Below the pieces are notes generated by a model, which worked only from the letters and a program-made list of their open reading frames with translations, had not been told where the DNA came from and did no database searches. The position numbers and the translations under genes were made by a program. Positions 51,487 to 60,660 of a stretch of 64,000 bases of DNA are shown piece after piece. How positions within the stretch are numbered: the stretch's first letter is position 1; the number at the start of each line of letters is the position of its first letter. The DNA comes from Paracoccus liaowanqingii. GTDB lineage: Bacteria > Pseudomonadota > Alphaproteobacteria > Rhodobacterales > Rhodobacteraceae. The DNA lies in contig NZ_CP038439.1 of assembly GCF_004683865.2 (NCBI RefSeq), positions 2,358,001 to 2,422,000 of the forward strand. Reading direction: 5' to 3'.

Positions 51487-54400
51487 GCCCGGGTGACGGC
51501 CTTGGGTCCGGCCTTGTCGGCGGCCTTCTTCGCGGCATGCCGGGCCGCGCCCTCGCGCACCTTGGCGGCCAGGTCGCGGGCCACCGCGAAGGCGCCCTTG
51601 ATCCGTTCCGCGTCCGTGGTGAACTCGCGCTTGAGGACCACCTTGTTGTCGGTGACCTTGGCCGAGCCGCGCTCGTCGGACAGGAAATCGACCAGCCCGG
51701 CGGGGTTGGGGAACTTGTCCATGTGGAACTGCACCGTGACGCCCTTGGGCCCGGCATCGAGGCGCGAGATGTTGGCCCGCTTGGCCATCGCCTTGATGCG
51801 CATGACCAGCAGCAGAGTGTTCACCTCGCGCGGCAGCGGGCCGAAGCGGTCGATCAGCTCGGCGGCAAAGCCTTCCAGCTCGACCTTGCTGGTCAGCTCG
51901 GCCAGACGACGATAGAGGCCAAGCCGCACGTCCAGATCGGGGATGTAGCTGTCGGGAATGGTCACCGGCACGCCCAGGTTCAGCTGGGGCGCCCATTCAT
52001 CCTCGGGCGTGCCCTCCAGCTCTCCGGATTTCAGCTTGGCGATCGTTTCCTCCAGCATCTGCTGGTACAGTTCGAACCCGACCTCTTTGATATGGCCGGA
52101 CTGCTCATCGCCCAGCAGGTTGCCCGCGCCGCGCAGATCCAGATCCTGGGATGCCAGATTGAACCCCGCCCCCAGTCCGTCGATGCTGCCCAGGAACTTC
52201 AGCCGCCGCATCGCCTGCGGGGTCAGGGGCACGCGCGGCTTGGTGGTCAGATAGGCATAGGCGCGCGCCTTGGACCGCCCCACCCGGCCCCGGATCTGAT
52301 AGAGCTGCGACAGCCCGAACATGTCGGCGCGCCAGACGACCATTGTGTTGGCGGTCGGGATGTCCAGCCCTGATTCGACGATGGTCGTGGCCAGCAGCAC
52401 GTCATGGCTGCCGTCGTAGAAGGCGTTCATGCGCCCGTCCAGATCGCCCGCCGCCAGCTGGCCATGGGCCACGATATAGCTGATCTCGGGGACGTTCTCG
52501 GCCAGCCAGTGTTCCACATCGGGCAGGTCAGTCAGGCGCGGGACGACAAAGAATGACTGCCCGCCGCGATATTTCTCGCGCAGCAGCGCCTCGCGGATGG
52601 TGATGCTGTCGAACTCGCTGACATAGGTGCGGATCGCCAGACGGTCGACCGGGGGCGTGCCGATCACCGACAGGTCGCGCACGCCGGTCAGCGACAGCTG
52701 CAACGTGCGGGGGATGGGCGTGGCGGTCAGGGTCAGGACGTGGATGTCGGAGCGCAGCTCCTTCAGCCGTTCCTTGTGGCCCACGCCGAAATGCTGCTCC
52801 TCGTCGATGATCAGCAGGCCGAGGTTCTTGAAGCGGATGGCCTTGGCCAGCACGGCATGGGTGCCCACGACGATGTCGACGCTGCCATCGGACAGGCCGG
52901 TGCGGGTCAGGGCCGCATCCTTGGCGCTGACGAAGCGCGACAGCGGGCGCACGGTGATCGCCGTGCCGCGGAAGCGGTCCACGAAGCTGCGATAATGCTG
53001 GCGCGCCAGCAGGGTCGTCGGCGCCACCACGGCCACCTGCATGCCTTGGCTCGCGGCGATGAAGGCTGCGCGCATGGCGACCTCGGTCTTGCCGAAGCCC
53101 ACGTCGCCCACGACCAGACGGTCCATCGGGCGGCCCGCGCCCAGATCGTCCGAGACGTCCTCGATGGCCGACAGCTGGTCGTCGGTTTCGCTGTAGGGGA
53201 AGCGCGCGGCGAAGGCCTGCCAGTCGTGATCCTCGGGGATCAGCACCGGGGCGGGACGCAGCAGGCGTTCGGCGGCCACCCGCATCAGCTTGTCGGCGAT
53301 CAGCTTGATGCGTTCCTTGAGGCGCGCCTTGCGGGCCTGCCATGCGCCGCCGCCAAGGCGGTCCAGCATGCCCTCCTCGTGGCCATAGCGGGTCAGCAGC
53401 TCGATGTTCTCGACCGGCAGGTACAGCCGGTCGCCGCCCGCATATTCCAGCGCCACGCAGTCATGCGGCACCTTCATCGCCATGATCGTCTCGATGCCGG
53501 TATAGCGGCCGATGCCGTGTTCGACATGCACGACCAGATCGCCGGGGCTGAGGGTCTGGGTGTCCTTGAGGAAATTCTCGGCCTTGCGGCGCTTCTTGGC
53601 GCCCCGGATCAGCCGGTCGCCCAGCACGTCCTGTTCCGAGATGACCGCGATCCTGCCAAGCGCCGCACCGTCGGCCACGAAGCCTTCGTCCAGCGGCCAG
53701 ACGGTCAGCCCGATGGACCCGGGGGTCTGGGGCAGGTCGCGCAGATCGGCGATGGGGGTCGCGCCCGCCAGCCCCTCGTCCGTCAGAAGGCCCGACAACC
53801 GGTCGCGGGCGCCGTCCGAGAAGCTGGCGATGACCACGCGGTGGGTCTTGGACAGCGTCTTGATATGGGTGGCAAGCGCGCCGAACAGGTTGATCTGCTC
53901 GGCCTGCCGCTCGGGCGCGAAGTTGCGGCCCGGGCGCCCGCCCGCATCCAGCACGCCCGGCCCGGGCGGCTGCTGCAGCACCGAAAGGCGCAGCACCCGG
54001 TGCGGGGCCAGCCAAGCCGCCCATTCGGCCTCGGTCGGAAACATCGCGTCGGGCGGCACGGGCTTGTAGACCGTGTCGGCACGGCCCTTGGCGGACATGG
54101 CCGCGCGGCGGGCGTCGAACTGTTCGGCGATGGTCTTGCGCCGCGCGTCGATCACCTGGCCCACATGGTCGTCCAGCACCACCGAGGCGCCGGGCAGGTA
54201 GTCGAACAGGCTCTCCATCCGGTCATGGAACCAGGGCAGCCAATGTTCCATCCCGGCGGTCTTGCGGCCCGCGCTGACGCTTTCGTACAGGGGATCGCTG
54301 CTGCCGCCGCCATATTCGGTGCGATAGGCCTGCCGGAACCGGGTGATCGAGGGCTCGTCCAGGATCACCTCGGACATGGGCGCCAGCTCGATCCGGTCCA

Positions 54401-55001
54401 GTTTCTCGGTGGTGCGCTGCGTGACCGCGTCGAAACGCCGCGCGCCGTCCAGCACGTCGCCGAACAGATCCAGCCGGATCGGCCCGCTGGCGCCGGGGGG
54501 GAAGATGTCGATGATGCCGCCGCGCACGGCGTAATCGCCCGGCTCGGTCACGGTGGGGCTTTGCGCAAAGCTCATCCGGACCAGGAAATCGCGCAAGGCG
54601 GCCTCGTCGATGCGGTCGCCCACGCGGGCGGCAAAGGCGGTGCCGGTGACCAGCTTGCGGGCGGGCACGCGCTGCAGCACCGCGTTCAGCGTGGTCAGCA
54701 GCACGAACGGCCCCTTGACGCGGCCCTGCGCCAGCCCGGCCAGCGTGGCCATGCGCGCCGCCTGGATCTCGGGCGCGGGCGAGACGCGGTCATAGGGCGT
54801 CGTGTCCCATGCCGGGAAATCCAGCGCCGGCAGCTGCGGCGCCAGAAAGGCCAGCGCCGCGCGGGTGGCGGCCAGACGCCGATCATCGCGGGCGATATGG
54901 ATGACGGGCGCACCCCGGTTCTCGGGGCGCAGCGCCTCGCGCGCGATCAGGGCGGCGTCATAGCCCTCGGGCGCGCCGGAAAGGATCAGCTGGTCGGACA
55001 T
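51483..55001 (-). CDS. mfd: Transcription-repair coupling factor
   Basis: 1172 residues, full length. Removes stalled RNA polymerase and recruits UvrA. UvrB-like N-terminal module (GDYAVRGGIIDIFPPG), RNA-polymerase-interaction domain (PGDLVVHVEHGIGRYTGIE), RecG-like helicase motifs VGDVGFGKTEVAMRAAF, IIDEEQHFGVGHKERLK, TLTATPIPRTL and a TRCF C-terminal domain. Followed by pabB with overlap. Confidence 0.98.
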   Translation of the reverse strand: MSDQLILSGAPEGYDAALIAREALRPENRGAPVIHIARDDRRLAATRAALAFLAPQLPALDFPAWDTTPYDRVSPAPEIQAARMATLAGLAQGRVKGPFVLLTTLNAVLQRVPARKLVTGTAFAARVGDRIDEAALRDFLVRMSFAQSPTVTEPGDYAVRGGIIDIFPPGASGPIRLDLFGDVLDGARRFDAVTQRTTEKLDRIELAPMSEVILDEPSITRFRQAYRTEYGGGSSDPLYESVSAGRKTAGMEHWLPWFHDRMESLFDYLPGASVVLDDHVGQVIDARRKTIAEQFDARRAAMSAKGRADTVYKPVPPDAMFPTEAEWAAWLAPHRVLRLSVLQQPPGPGVLDAGGRPGRNFAPERQAEQINLFGALATHIKTLSKTHRVVIASFSDGARDRLSGLLTDEGLAGATPIADLRDLPQTPGSIGLTVWPLDEGFVADGAALGRIAVISEQDVLGDRLIRGAKKRRKAENFLKDTQTLSPGDLVVHVEHGIGRYTGIETIMAMKVPHDCVALEYAGGDRLYLPVENIELLTRYGHEEGMLDRLGGGAWQARKARLKERIKLIADKLMRVAAERLLRPAPVLIPEDHDWQAFAARFPYSETDDQLSAIEDVSDDLGAGRPMDRLVVGDVGFGKTEVAMRAAFIAASQGMQVAVVAPTTLLARQHYRSFVDRFRGTAITVRPLSRFVSAKDAALTRTGLSDGSVDIVVGTHAVLAKAIRFKNLGLLIIDEEQHFGVGHKERLKELRSDIHVLTLTATPIPRTLQLSLTGVRDLSVIGTPPVDRLAIRTYVSEFDSITIREALLREKYRGGQSFFVVPRLTDLPDVEHWLAENVPEISYIVAHGQLAAGDLDGRMNAFYDGSHDVLLATTIVESGLDIPTANTMVVWRADMFGLSQLYQIRGRVGRSKARAYAYLTTKPRVPLTPQAMRRLKFLGSIDGLGAGFNLASQDLDLRGAGNLLGDEQSGHIKEVGFELYQQMLEETIAKLKSGELEGTPEDEWAPQLNLGVPVTIPDSYIPDLDVRLGLYRRLAELTSKVELEGFAAELIDRFGPLPREVNTLLLVMRIKAMAKRANISRLDAGPKGVTVQFHMDKFPNPAGLVDFLSDERGSAKVTDNKVVLKREFTTDAERIKGAFAVARDLAAKVREGAARHAAKKAADKAGPKAVTRA

Positions 55002-55043
55002 GGCTGCTGACCTAAGGCGGTGGGCGGGGAAGTCAAGCGCACC

Positions 55044-55616
55044 TCAGAACCCCACCGGGTGAATGACCGACCAGAGCGCCCCCCACAGGGCCGCCAGCGC
55101 GACAGAGACCATCGACAGCACCGTGACCCACCGCCGGTGCCAGGTCATCGCCCTCGACACCCCAAGCGCCGCCTCGGCCACCGGGGCGCCGCCGTCCTGC
55201 GCGGCCGCGATCAGCGGGAACAGGCGCCGCGCCAGCCGCACGCGCATCCAGAACAGCATCCAGAAGGGCACCAGCAGCAGGACCAGCGCCTGCGCCAGCT
55301 CCAGCCAGAAGACGAATCCCAGCACGATCAGCGAGGTCATCAGGAAGCTGGTCACGCCCAGGAACACCGCCCCCTCGCGCGGGCCCAGCCGCCAGCGGGG
55401 CAGCACCAGCGACAGCCAGTCCAGCAGGGTGATGACCGCCGGGCCCTGCCCCTCGCCCTCGCCTTGGGCGGATCTGGCGCGGGCCAGCACTTCGGAGGGC
55501 ACGCCCAGCACGGTGCGGCCCGCGGCCGACCACATGCCGATCAGGGCCAGCCAGTACCAGATCGTCGTGAAGGACCTGCTGTCCAGAAGCCCGATCAGGC
55601 TGTCGAATTGCGGCAC
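55044..55616 (-). CDS. Membrane protein resembling Rhodobacterales 'component of SufBCD complex'
   Basis: 190 residues with four to five helices (WYWLALIGMWSAAGRTVLGVP; FLGVTSFLMTSLIVLGFVFWLEL; LVLLLVPFWMLFWM; VLSMVSVALAALWGALW). The N-terminal RSFTTIWYWLALIGMWS and VLGVP pattern recalls proteins that databases label 'component of SufBCD complex', a name I consider unproven; no suf genes are nearby. Function unknown. Confidence 0.7.
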   Translation of the reverse strand: MPQFDSLIGLLDSRSFTTIWYWLALIGMWSAAGRTVLGVPSEVLARARSAQGEGEGQGPAVITLLDWLSLVLPRWRLGPREGAVFLGVTSFLMTSLIVLGFVFWLELAQALVLLLVPFWMLFWMRVRLARRLFPLIAAAQDGGAPVAEAALGVSRAMTWHRRWVTVLSMVSVALAALWGALWSVIHPVGF

Positions 55617-55712
55617 GGGCAGTTCCTTGTCCTTGGCTGCCGGCGACCTTAGAACGGGTTTCGACCAAGGAAAAGCGCCCCGGTTGTCCCACCGCTGTCA
55701 CAGGAGGCCCGC

Positions 55713-56708
55713 ATGGCCAGTCCGATCATCGCCCCCTTCCCCGCCACGCGCCTGCGCCGGTTGCGCCGCACCGCCAATATCCGCGCCATGGTGTCCGAGC
55801 GAAACCTGACCCCCGCCAACCTGATCTGGCCGATCTTCGTGACCGAGGTCGCGGGGGCGGAAGGCGAGATCGCCTCGATGCCCGGCGTGGAACGGCTGAC
55901 GCTGGACGGGGCCAAGCGGGCCGCCGAACGCGCGGCGCGGCTGAACATCCCCGCCATCTGCATTTTTCCCCATTCCGACCAGTCCAGCCGGACCGAGGAT
56001 TGCGCCCGTGCCTGGGACCCCGACAATATCGGCAACCTCGCCATCCGCGCTATCAAGGAGACCGTCCCCGATCTGGTGGTGATGACCGATATCGCACTGG
56101 ACCCCTATAACGCCAACGGCCATGACGGGCTGGTCGTCGATGGTGAGATCCTGAACGACGAGACCGTCGAGGCGCTGGTCCGCATGGCCTTGATCCAGGC
56201 CGAATGCGGCGCCGACATCCTGGGGCCAAGCGACATGATGGACGGTCGTATCGCCGCCCTGCGCGCCGCGCTGGAACGCGAGGGGCATCAGCACGTGGCG
56301 ATTCTGTCCTATGCCGCCAAGTTCGCATCGGCCTTCTATGGCCCGTTCCGCGATGCGGTCGGTGCCTCGGGGCGGCTGGTAGGCGACAAGAAGACCTATC
56401 AGATCAACCCCGCCAACCGGGGCGAGGCGATCCGCTGCGTCGCCCGCGATCTGGCCGAGGGCGCCGACATGGTCATGGTGAAGCCCGGCATGCCCTATCT
56501 GGACATCTGCCGCGCGGTCAAGGACGAGTTCGGCGCCCCCACCTTCGCCTATCAGGTCAGCGGCGAATACGCGATGATCGAAGGCGCGATCCGCAACGGC
56601 TGGCTGTCGCGCGATGCGATGGTGGAAAGCCTTCTGAGCTTCCGGCGGGCAGGCTGCGATGGGGTGCTGAGCTATTTCGCGCCCACCGTCGCCGAGATGC
56701 TGGCGTGA
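55713..56708 (+). CDS. hemB: Delta-aminolevulinic acid dehydratase (porphobilinogen synthase)
   Basis: 331 residues, start preceded by AGGAGG. Condenses two 5-aminolevulinates into porphobilinogen for haem and related tetrapyrroles. The Schiff-base lysines are Lys203 (SYAAKFASAFYGPFRD) and Lys257 (MVMVKPGMPYLD). The metal loop is TDIALDPYNANGHDG (125-139) with Asp and Ala where zinc enzymes carry cysteines, so this is the magnesium-type, zinc-independent form known in alphaproteobacteria. Confidence 0.97.
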   Translation: MASPIIAPFPATRLRRLRRTANIRAMVSERNLTPANLIWPIFVTEVAGAEGEIASMPGVERLTLDGAKRAAERAARLNIPAICIFPHSDQSSRTEDCARAWDPDNIGNLAIRAIKETVPDLVVMTDIALDPYNANGHDGLVVDGEILNDETVEALVRMALIQAECGADILGPSDMMDGRIAALRAALEREGHQHVAILSYAAKFASAFYGPFRDAVGASGRLVGDKKTYQINPANRGEAIRCVARDLAEGADMVMVKPGMPYLDICRAVKDEFGAPTFAYQVSGEYAMIEGAIRNGWLSRDAMVESLLSFRRAGCDGVLSYFAPTVAEMLA

Positions 56709-56778
56709 CGCGGCACCCTCGCGTATCCTGCCGCGCAACGGGCCGCGACGAGCCCCGCACCCCGACACGAGGCGACAC

Positions 56779-57405
56779 ATGAGCAATCCCCATCACCTGT
56801 CCCGCCGCAACCTGCTGCTGGCGGGCGGCGCCGCTTTGCTGGCGGCCGGCTGCACCAACGCGGTGGGCACCGACGGCGCGGCGCAGCTGGACGCGCGCGT
56901 CGATCAGACGCATCAGTATCTGATCGGCACCTATCCCGCCGCCCAGCCCCTGCTGGAGGGTGCGCGCGGCGTCCTCTACATGCCGTTGATGACCGAGGCC
57001 GCGCTCGGCTTCGGCGGCGCCTACGGGCAAGGCGCGCTCAGGATCGGCGGTCAGACGGTCGATTACTATTCCTCGTCGCGCGCCACCGTAGGCCTGCAGG
57101 CGGGCGCGCAGCAATACGCGCATGTGCTGATCTTCCAGACCGACCAGTCGCTGGCCGCCTTCCGCGCCGCCCCCGGCTGGACCGCCGGCGCGGGTGCCTT
57201 CTATGCCATCCCCTCGGGCGGCATGGCGGTGGGCGCCGACACCTTCTCGGCCCAATTCCCGGTGGTCGCGATGATCTTCGGCCAATCCGGCCTGATCGCC
57301 GGCGCCTCGATCGAGGGCACGAAATACACCCGCATCATCCCCTCGACCCTGCCCAACCTGCGCTTCGGCACGATGGGCGCGCCGCCCGCGAGTCCGGCCG
57401 GCTGA
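56779..57405 (+). CDS. SYLF/YSC84-domain lipoprotein
   Basis: 208 residues. LSRRNLLLAGGAALLAAGC combines a twin-arginine-like motif with a lipobox (Cys25), suggesting Tat export and lipid anchoring. The SYLF lipid-binding domain follows: ARGVLYMPLMTEAALGFGGAYGQGALRIGG, DYYSSSRATVGLQAGAQQ and the final VAMIFGQSGLIAGASIEGTKYTRI. Bacterial role is not well defined; binding of lipids at the envelope is inferred from the family. Confidence 0.9.
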   Translation: MSNPHHLSRRNLLLAGGAALLAAGCTNAVGTDGAAQLDARVDQTHQYLIGTYPAAQPLLEGARGVLYMPLMTEAALGFGGAYGQGALRIGGQTVDYYSSSRATVGLQAGAQQYAHVLIFQTDQSLAAFRAAPGWTAGAGAFYAIPSGGMAVGADTFSAQFPVVAMIFGQSGLIAGASIEGTKYTRIIPSTLPNLRFGTMGAPPASPAG

Positions 57406-57487
57406 CAGGCCGGTCCAAAGCCGGGGGTTTCACACCCGTCGCCGAACGGCTCTCGAACCGGTGGCGCCCCGTCCGGCGACCCCCCGT

Positions 57488-57574
57488 GGGATACTTCTGC
57501 CAAGATGAAAGGACGATTTCATCTTGGCAGAAATATCCCGGGGGGAGTCCGAAGGACGGGGGGCAGCGCCCCCC
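57488..57574. repeat. Dispersed composite 3'-end element, copy D (inverted pair)
   Basis: A 23-base arm at 57488-57510 and its inverse at 57517-57539 (one mismatch), containing ATCTTGGCAGAAATATCC, are separated by six bases, giving a very stable hairpin. Then come a stem GTCC-GAA-GGAC (57547-57557) and GGGGGGC-AGC-GCCCCCC (57558-57574). It sits between the convergent SYLF and GntR genes. Confidence 0.8.
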
Positions 57575-57599
57575 TTTCTCTTTCGTGGATCTTGTCCGC

Positions 57600-58235
57600 T
57601 CAGGCCGAGGTCAAGTGCCTCAGCCCGTGGGTCACGTCGGCGCGCACGGCCAGGCGCAGCGCCGGCTCGTCGCCCGCCCGCAGCGCGGCCAGGATCATGC
57701 GGTGATGGCGGGGCGGCTCGTTGCGCTTCACCCGGCCGTAGAGGGCGCGCATCGTCGGCCCCAGCTGCAGCCAGATCGTCTCCAGCATCGCCAGCATGGC
57801 CGGGGCCTGGGCGCGCAGGTACAGCATCCGGTGGAAATCCAGATTGCAGCGGATATAGCCCACCGCGTCATGCCGCTCGACCGCGTCGGCGATGCGGCCG
57901 TTCATCGTGGCCAGCCGGTCGATCAGCGCGAAATGCGCGCGCGGCAATGCGCGCGCGGCCAGCTCGGGCTCGATGAGGGCACGCAGCGCGGCCAGTTCCT
58001 CGATCCGGTCGTCGGACAGCGCGGGCGTGGCCACCCGGCCCGAGCCCGACAGCGTCAGCGCCCCCTCGGCCACCAGCCGGCGCACCGCCTCGCGCGCGGG
58101 CGTCATCGACAGGTGATGGTCGCGGGCGATGCCACGCAGGGTCAGCGCCTTGCCCGGCGGCAGCTCGCCCAGCATGATCTGGCTGCGCAGGCTGCGATAC
58201 AGGCGTTCATGGGCGGTGGGGTCGGTCGGGCTCAT
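57600..58235 (-). CDS. GntR-family regulator, FadR/FCD subgroup
   Basis: 211 residues. Winged helix about 8-72 (LYRSLRSQIMLGELPPGKALTLRGIARDHHLSMTPAREAVRRL) followed by an all-helical FCD ligand domain (ELAALRALIEPELAARAL; HRMLYLRAQAPAMLAMLETIWLQLGP; HHRMILAALRAGD) with the histidine and arginine positions used for metal/organic-acid binding. Target genes are not evident: the flanking genes are housekeeping and on opposite or separate units. Confidence 0.93.
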   Translation of the reverse strand: MSPTDPTAHERLYRSLRSQIMLGELPPGKALTLRGIARDHHLSMTPAREAVRRLVAEGALTLSGSGRVATPALSDDRIEELAALRALIEPELAARALPRAHFALIDRLATMNGRIADAVERHDAVGYIRCNLDFHRMLYLRAQAPAMLAMLETIWLQLGPTMRALYGRVKRNEPPRHHRMILAALRAGDEPALRLAVRADVTHGLRHLTSA

Positions 58236-58266
58236 GATCCTGATGTGATCACGAATCGCGGTGCCG

Positions 58267-58962
58267 TCAATCGCGGAAGCGCCACAGCATCAGATCGCCG
58301 CCCTCTGCCTTCAGCCAGGCGCGATGGGGCGCGTGGCCCGGCATCAGCGCCTCGGTCTGCGCCCAGAATCGGGCCGAGTGGTCCATATGCGCCAGATGCG
58401 CGACCTCGTGGGCGGCGACATAGTCCAGCACCAGGGGCGGCGCCATCGCCAGCCGCCACGAGAACATCAGCCGCCCGTCCTGGGTGCAGCTGCCCCAACG
58501 CGAGCGCGTGTCGCGCAGCACGATGGCGCGATAGGGTCGCCCCAGACGGGCCGAGAATCCGTCGCAGGCCGCCCGAAGCCGGATCAGCGCCAGCTGCTTC
58601 AGCCAGGCGGCGACCACCGGCCCCGCCGGGCGGCCTTCGGGGATCAGCAGTGCATCGCCCTGCGGCTCGGGGCGGCGGACGGCGGCAGGGGTCAGGACCA
58701 GCGCCCGTCCCTCGACCGGCAGGACCGCCCCCGGGCGGGCCAGCCGCAGACCCGGCAGCCGCCCCATCGCCCGGCGCAGCCAGTCCTGGCGCGACAGGGC
58801 GAAATCGCGCCCCTGGGCCAGCGGCACGCCCGGGGGCAGCGTCAGCACCGCGCCCGATCCGTCGCGGGGCACGCGCAGCGTCATGCGCCGCGCCCGGGCC
58901 GAGCGGCGCAGCCGCAGCTCCAGCCCGTCTTCGAGGATGATCCGCTGATCGCCGCTTGCCAT
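58267..58962 (-). CDS. YgjP-like metallopeptidase-domain protein (DUF45, SprT-like)
   Basis: 231 residues. Zinc-protease motif HEVAH at 185-189 with a third ligand His195 (HMDHSARFW). DTRSRWGSCTQDGRLMFSWRL upstream is the DUF45 signature. The N-terminal half is a beta-rich domain (MTLRVPRDGSGAVLTLPPGV). Predicted cytoplasmic metal-dependent hydrolase; the substrate is unknown. It lies 31 bases downstream-side of the GntR start, on the same strand. Confidence 0.92.
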   Translation of the reverse strand: MASGDQRIILEDGLELRLRRSARARRMTLRVPRDGSGAVLTLPPGVPLAQGRDFALSRQDWLRRAMGRLPGLRLARPGAVLPVEGRALVLTPAAVRRPEPQGDALLIPEGRPAGPVVAAWLKQLALIRLRAACDGFSARLGRPYRAIVLRDTRSRWGSCTQDGRLMFSWRLAMAPPLVLDYVAAHEVAHLAHMDHSARFWAQTEALMPGHAPHRAWLKAEGGDLMLWRFRD

Positions 58963-59059
58963 GCCCGCCCCGGCCTGCCAGATAAAGCCTTTGACACCCT
59001 CCGGCCGCTGTGGCAGGGGATCGCCCGATTTCCCCTAATCGCGGCTGAAGGAGAATACC

Positions 59060-59377
59060 ATGCCCAAAGAAGAATGGGGCACCAAACGCCTGTGCCCGCA
59101 TTGCGCCACCCGCTTCTACGACCTGAAGGCGGATCCGATGACCTGCCCGGCCTGCAGCAACCGCTTTACCGTGGACAGCCTGACAGACGGCCGCGGCAAG
59201 ACGCTGGTGACCGAGAAGACCGTGGCCCCCACCGATGACGACGAACTGGTCGACGACGAGGAGGATGTCGCCGACGATGCCGGCGAGATCGACGACGACC
59301 TGCTGGAAGAGGATGATGACGACGGCGACGTGTCGCTGGACGACATCGCCGATGTCGCCGGCGACGAAGAGGAATGA
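59060..59377 (+). CDS. TIGR02300-family zinc-ribbon acidic protein
   Basis: 105 residues. N-terminal zinc ribbon with Cys12, Cys15, Cys29 and Cys32 (LCPHC and TCPAC), then a very acidic low-complexity C-terminus (Asp/Glu from about 55 to the end). Typical alphaproteobacterial family of unknown function, length as expected. A clear terminator follows. Confidence 0.92.
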   Translation: MPKEEWGTKRLCPHCATRFYDLKADPMTCPACSNRFTVDSLTDGRGKTLVTEKTVAPTDDDELVDDEEDVADDAGEIDDDLLEEDDDDGDVSLDDIADVAGDEEE

Positions 59378-59382
59378 CCCCG

Positions 59383-59412
59383 AAGGCCGCGCCCCCAAGG
59401 CGCGGCCTTTGT
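59383..59412 (+). terminator. Intrinsic terminator after the zinc-ribbon gene
   Basis: AAGGCCGCGCC (59383-59393), five-base loop, GGCGCGGCCTT (59399-59409), then T and a T-rich short tract. Perfect 11-pair stem, five bases past the stop. Confidence 0.8.
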
Positions 59413-59587
59413 CGTTGCCGGAGGCGGGTCCGGGACGGGGGCGATGATCCGGTGCCGATGCCAACCGGCCAAGAGCCGAGCCCGGCCATTGCCCCTGCCC
59501 CAAGGACTTCAAAGCCCTCGCACCTGGCCCTGAACCGGCCCCGGACCGGATTTTCCGGTCTGCACCGCAAAGGGCGAAGTTTTCCGC

Positions 59588-59616
59588 TTGCACCCCTCGG
59601 CGCCCCCCCCTATAGA
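59588..59616 (+). promoter_or_regulatory. tRNA-Ala promoter
   Basis: TTGCAC (59588-59593), 17 bases, TATAGA (59611-59616), with a likely start near 59623 and a leader of about 37 bases before the tRNA. Confidence 0.6.
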
Positions 59617-59659
59617 CCCCACACGCGGCGGCGCTGAGGCGCCTCGCGGACTTCACGGT

Positions 59660-59735
<76 letters not shown>

Positions 59736-59989
59736 GACATCCTTCCCAAGTCGTCGATGCGACTTTCCAGGGTGATGTCTGCCTCTTTCTCCCCTGCAAC
59801 CTCCCCCACATGATCGCGGCAGACGCAAATCCCTGTCCACGTTCGATATCGGGTCAGCTAGCCCTTGACCGAAGTGGTCCGTGCAATGGGCAGGGCGAAA
59901 CGTCAGCCCGACCGCCGCGCCTGCCTGACCGGCGGCAGCGCCCGAGCCCAGGTGACATTCGGCGTCCGCGGGCAGGGTCCAGCAATCGG

Positions 59990-60013
59990 GCGGGGAAGCT
60001 GAAGCTTCCCCGC
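59990..60013 (-). terminator. Terminator-like hairpin after the PAP2 gene
   Basis: GCGGGGAAGC (59990-59999), TGAA loop, GCTTCCCCGC (60004-60013): a perfect ten-pair stem starting eight bases past the PAP2 stop. There is no T-run on the minus strand. Confidence 0.5.
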
Positions 60014-60021
60014 CTGCCACC

Positions 60022-60660
60022 CTACCGGTCCTTCAAGGATCGCATCGTCCCCTGGGACGACTCCACCATGCGCCACGCCTTGGACGACACGGCGCGGACG
60101 ACCAGCGCCGAGGCGAGGCCCAGCACCGCCCCTGCGGCCACGTCCATCGGGTAATGCTTGGCCCGCGGCACCTGGATGCCCGCGACGACCGCCGCGGCAA
60201 GCAGCACGGGAACCGACGTCCGGGGCAGATTGCAGGCCATGGCTGTCGCCACGGCGACGGCGCCGGCCGTATGGCCGGACGGGAAGGAGGATTCATCGCC
60301 CCCCTGCCCCTCGTCCGGCTCGAAGCGATAGGTCCGCTTCTCGATCATCTTGTTCGGCCGCGTGCGGCGCACCCGGTTCTTGATGGCCCTCTTGATCAGG
60401 TTGGCCAGCACATGGGCGGCCATCATGTCCAGCCCCGTCCGCGCAAGGCGGGGTCGGCCCGTCAGCACGCCCGCAACCGTCACACCCGCGCAGACCAGCG
60501 CCAGCGGAGTCTGGTCGGCGATCTCGCTGACGGCCCCCAGGGCCCTGACCGCGGGGTGATCGCGATGGCGGGCGGCCTTGCCGGCGACGTCCTTGTCGGC
60601 CTCCTCGATCGAGGAGGCTGCATCGGGTGCACCGTCAGCGCGGCGGGCCATGTCGTTCAT
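60022..60660 (-). CDS. PAP2-family phosphatase
   Basis: 212 residues from the ATG at 60660; the longer frame upstream has no family support. Membrane phosphatase fold: Lys94 to RP (KNRVRRTRP, 94-102), FPSGHT with His130, and HYPMD with His169 and Asp173. The usual SR six residues before the last His is replaced by IQ (Gln163), while Arg166 is three residues before it. Long polar N-terminus and about five helices. Lipid phosphate or undecaprenyl-pyrophosphate phosphatase is likely; the substrate is uncertain. Divergent from fbp. Confidence 0.87.
   Translation of the reverse strand: MNDMARRADGAPDAASSIEEADKDVAGKAARHRDHPAVRALGAVSEIADQTPLALVCAGVTVAGVLTGRPRLARTGLDMMAAHVLANLIKRAIKNRVRRTRPNKMIEKRTYRFEPDEGQGGDESSFPSGHTAGAVAVATAMACNLPRTSVPVLLAAAVVAGIQVPRAKHYPMDVAAGAVLGLASALVVRAVSSKAWRMVESSQGTMRSLKDR

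Noticed and set aside
55044..55616. True Suf complex component
   Set aside because: The database-style name is not backed by neighbouring suf genes or by any cofactor motif; kept only as a resemblance.
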